From positions 49,779 through 113,778 of the forward strand of contig JAFPUN010000008.1 of NCBI GenBank assembly GCA_017395365.1: a DNA stretch of 64,000 nt, in the 5' to 3' direction. How positions within the stretch are numbered: the first letter of the stretch is position 1; each line of letters opens with the position of its first letter. Positions 61,578 through 64,000 of the stretch are shown piece by piece. A program made the position numbers and the translations under genes. Under the pieces are notes generated by a model. It saw only the letters and a program-made list of their open reading frames with translations. It searched no databases and was not told where the DNA came from. This DNA is from Bacteroidales bacterium. GTDB lineage: Bacteria; Bacteroidota; Bacteroidia; Bacteroidales; F082.

Positions 61578-63826
61578 TGAAAAAACTGTTTGCCACCCTC
61601 ATCTTACTCTGTAGCGCCTTATTCGCCCAAGCCCAATATCTGGAAGACATCAGGAGCGTCTACACCTATCCTTTCCACACGCGTGACTTCTCGATCGGCA
61701 TCGACGAGTATGGCATGGTGCGTTATGTCACCATCTGCGGCGAAAAGGTCCTCGCTGGTGATGGCTGTCCCGTCGCCATAGCCTTCAAAGACGGCAAGGC
61801 CTTCAGCTCCAGCTTCTTCGAATGCAATTTCGGCATGGCGACCATCGGTTTCAAAGGCGAAGTGGACAACATCAGCCTGATGTTTGACACAGACTACGAC
61901 GGGAGTAGCATTTTCGTCACCATCGACCATACCGATTGGGAGAAAGGCCCCGATGCTGTGCTTCTGTTCCCTATATGCCTCAACCTCACCGAAAGCGTAG
62001 GCGAAATCATCGGTGTGGCACAAGGGCGGGGTTGGGCCTTCGGCATGCAGGCTCTCAACACGAAAATCAACGCAGGATTTCCAGCAAACTGCACCCAACA
62101 AGTCAGCCAGATGCTGCATTATGATGCCGACCCCGAACTGGCTGCCATGGCCACCTCCGAGGGAACTCGTATGCAGTTTTCGGCTTACGACCGTCACATT
62201 CCACACGTTCGCGACACCTACGGCCACGAAGGTGCCATCGCCTATAACCTTGATTCCCCTCAAGGTTCCATAAACGATGCCGCTTTGATGCTTTTCGCTT
62301 GCCGGCAACAAGATGTCATGGCCAAAATCGCCGAGACAGAGGCCCAGGAAGGGCTGGCGCATCCCGTCAACAACGGCATTTGGAACAAAGTGGACCCACT
62401 TTCGACCAAGTCGTATCTCTGCAATGAATACGCTGACAAAGACACCGCCTTCGTGGCCCAGAAATGCCATCAAGCCGGTTTGGACTTCTGCCACGAAGTG
62501 TGGGCCAACCGCATCCCCGCCAACGCTCCAATAAATCCCGATGACCTCTTGAAACAAGGCGAACTCCAGCTACAGCTTCCCATCGACGCCACACAGGCCG
62601 AGTTTGCCGTCTACCACTCCGGACTCTTCGGCAAGCCCGCCCACCTCAACGTGCTTCTCATAGACGACGAGCTGATCACCTATCGCAGCACCGAGGCCAT
62701 CGGCAACATCCATGTGTTCTACTGCTGCACACGCGGCGCCTTCGGCACCAAGAAAGCCGCCCACAAAAAAGAAGCCTTTACCTTCAAACTGTGGGACAAC
62801 ACCGACTTCACCTTCGTCCCCGCCCCGTGGATACAGGACAAGATGATCCTCAAAGAAGCCAAAAAAGCCGCTAAAGACGATGCTCCACTACTGGTCTTCA
62901 ACGACTTGAAGAGCTATGCCTACAATGGTTTTGGCGACTTGGCTATCACACAGCTTCTCGACACCATGCAAAGGTACAATCCTGGTAAACACCTCCAAGC
63001 CGACCAACTCACGCATGGCTCGTGGCACTACCTGACGAGAGTCAACGACAACACGCTTTGGAACGCTTCGATGCGCAACACCATGGCCGAAAAACTCCAA
63101 AAAAAACAAGACTTTTATCGAAGCAACATGATGCCATGGATGTTGGGCAATTTCAAGATCCACCTCGCCGACAATAACCGAAAAGCCACCACGATGGAAG
63201 AACTGGAGTGGTTCCTCTCCAATGCTGCAGCCTTCGATGCTGGCTTTGGCCTCGACTTCGAAACCAACACTATGCGCAAACATGGCCTCACCGACGCCAT
63301 ATTGAACACCATCAGCATTTGGGAATCGCTACGACTCTCGGGAGCCTTCAGCGAGGTGCAGAAAGAAGCCTTCAAAGACCCCTACAGTAGCTGGCATATC
63401 GAGAAAGGCGAAGATTCCACCTATCTGCTTTATCCACAATACATCTCAAGAGGCTATCTATGCAAGCTGAAGGATGACTCTTGGCAATGGAACAGCCCCT
63501 ACAATAGCCGTTTTGCCCTCCGCATCGAGGTGGAAGGCAAAGGCAGCATCAGCGAGCTGGAACTGAGAACGCCCAACGGCATCCTTTACTTCCCTTGCAC
63601 CGTCAAGGCGGGACAGTATCTAATTTTCGATTTTGACGGCACAGCCTGTATCACCGACGCGAATTTCAACACAATGGAAGAGATACTGCCACAAGGCGTT
63701 TCAATGCTCGATGAAGGCCCATCAGAAGTTTCGTTCAAGTGCAAGATGAAAAAAGAGAAAGAGAAACAACCCGAGGTGACCCTACGATTCATCACGCGCG
63801 GCAAGCCAGAAACCATAGTCCCGTAG
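61577..63826 (+). CDS. Large secreted protein, possibly a TIM-barrel glycoside hydrolase
   Basis: 749 aa. Signal peptide MKKLFATLILLCSALFAQA-Q. A beta-sandwich-like N-terminal half (about 25-250) is followed by a region with KVDPLSTKSYLCNEYADKDTAF, a barrel-like segment (about 420-620: PLLVFNDLKSYAYNG, LDFETNT, SIWESLRLSGAF) and a C-terminal beta domain. The plan resembles glycoside hydrolases or lyases acting on polysaccharides, but no family or catalytic residues are recognised. Coupled to dgt by overlap. Its last two codons and TAG stop (VP-stop) are supplied by the first unit of the 51-bp tandem repeat. Confidence 0.78.
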   Translation: MKKLFATLILLCSALFAQAQYLEDIRSVYTYPFHTRDFSIGIDEYGMVRYVTICGEKVLAGDGCPVAIAFKDGKAFSSSFFECNFGMATIGFKGEVDNISLMFDTDYDGSSIFVTIDHTDWEKGPDAVLLFPICLNLTESVGEIIGVAQGRGWAFGMQALNTKINAGFPANCTQQVSQMLHYDADPELAAMATSEGTRMQFSAYDRHIPHVRDTYGHEGAIAYNLDSPQGSINDAALMLFACRQQDVMAKIAETEAQEGLAHPVNNGIWNKVDPLSTKSYLCNEYADKDTAFVAQKCHQAGLDFCHEVWANRIPANAPINPDDLLKQGELQLQLPIDATQAEFAVYHSGLFGKPAHLNVLLIDDELITYRSTEAIGNIHVFYCCTRGAFGTKKAAHKKEAFTFKLWDNTDFTFVPAPWIQDKMILKEAKKAAKDDAPLLVFNDLKSYAYNGFGDLAITQLLDTMQRYNPGKHLQADQLTHGSWHYLTRVNDNTLWNASMRNTMAEKLQKKQDFYRSNMMPWMLGNFKIHLADNNRKATTMEELEWFLSNAAAFDAGFGLDFETNTMRKHGLTDAILNTISIWESLRLSGAFSEVQKEAFKDPYSSWHIEKGEDSTYLLYPQYISRGYLCKLKDDSWQWNSPYNSRFALRIEVEGKGSISELELRTPNGILYFPCTVKAGQYLIFDFDGTACITDANFNTMEEILPQGVSMLDEGPSEVSFKCKMKKEKEKQPEVTLRFITRGKPETIVP

Positions 63827-64000
63827 GGACGACATATCAGTAAGCAGGCGACGTGAGTCCCTGCCAAAAGTCCCGTAGGGACGACAGCCCATAAGCAGGC
63901 GACGTGAGTCCCCGCCAAAAGTCCCGTAGGGACGACAGCCCATAAGCAGGCGACGTGAGTCCCCGCCAAAAGTCCCGTAGGGACGACAGCCCATAAGAAG
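63818..64000. repeat. 51-bp tandem repeat array at the window edge
   Basis: Four units beginning GTCCCGTAGGGAC, at 63818, 63870, 63921 and 63972 (last one cut by the window). Units 2 and 3 are identical; unit 1 has 52 bp and a changed middle. Each starts with a small palindrome (GTCCC-GTA-GGGAC). There is no variable spacer. The first unit overlaps the preceding gene's stop. Confidence 0.92.

Noticed and set aside
63818-64000. Possible CRISPR array
   Set aside because: The 51-bp units are contiguous and identical with no unique spacers, and no cas genes are present. The 23-bp repeat at 33977 is rejected for the same reason.

Overview
The window looks like chromosomal DNA of a Bacteroidota (probably Bacteroidales) bacterium. 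Four secreted proteases end in type IX secretion (Por) sorting domains. Promoters follow the Bacteroidota TTTG-N19..21-TAnnTTTG pattern, and most genes lack a Shine-Dalgarno sequence. TamB and outer-membrane proteins show that the cell is diderm. No rRNA, tRNA or CRISPR array is visible.

Layout. 0-11.3 kb: the 3' part of a GH3 glycosidase, a gingipain-like C25 protease, a REP-associated (RAYT) transposase flanked by REP palindromes, two tandem secreted paralogues with calcium-binding TSP3-type repeats, and a second C25 protease closed by a strong terminator. 11.4-32.5 kb: a one-strand accessory island of lower GC, described below. 32.6-34.1 kb: an AAA_14/DUF4143 ATPase and a short tandem repeat. 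34.2-49.2 kb: mostly core genes (ppdK, an AddA/RecB-type helicase-nuclease, tamB, tsaD) plus a C10 (streptopain-like) secreted protease. 49.2-56 kb: a protein with repeated cohesin-like domains beside a dockerin-bearing subtilisin-like protease. 56.4-60.1 kb: a two-gene unit of a RecQ-like helicase and a coiled-coil membrane protein. 60.2-64 kb: dGTPase, a large secreted protein of unknown function, and a 51-bp tandem repeat array that runs off the window.

The most interesting part is the island at 11.7-30.9 kb. It reads as a type VII (ESX/WXG100)-like secretion locus in a diderm. It encodes a cytosolic zinc-ribbon/FHA protein, an EssC/EccC-like FtsK-family ATPase, a second short ATPase whose Walker B acidic residues are altered, three small WXG100-like proteins and the remnant of a fourth. 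Two larger proteins begin with WXG/LXG-like helical regions. One of these carries a phospholipase A2-type catalytic motif (CAMHDICY), and both share a linker motif, LPKG-x-x-x-DPV. The same cluster carries a vWA/FHA membrane protein, a PP2C phosphatase, two Ser/Thr kinases (one with its own FHA domain), a WG-repeat protein, an outer-membrane beta-barrel and a lipoprotein. My reading is that the ATPases and FHA proteins form a secretion machine gated by phosphorylation, the small WXG proteins are substrates or partners, and the larger proteins are effectors. The usual ESX membrane parts (EccB/D/E, mycosin, EsaA, EssA) are not recognisable, so the inner- and outer-membrane conduit would have to be built differently. 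This is inference from motifs and gene order.
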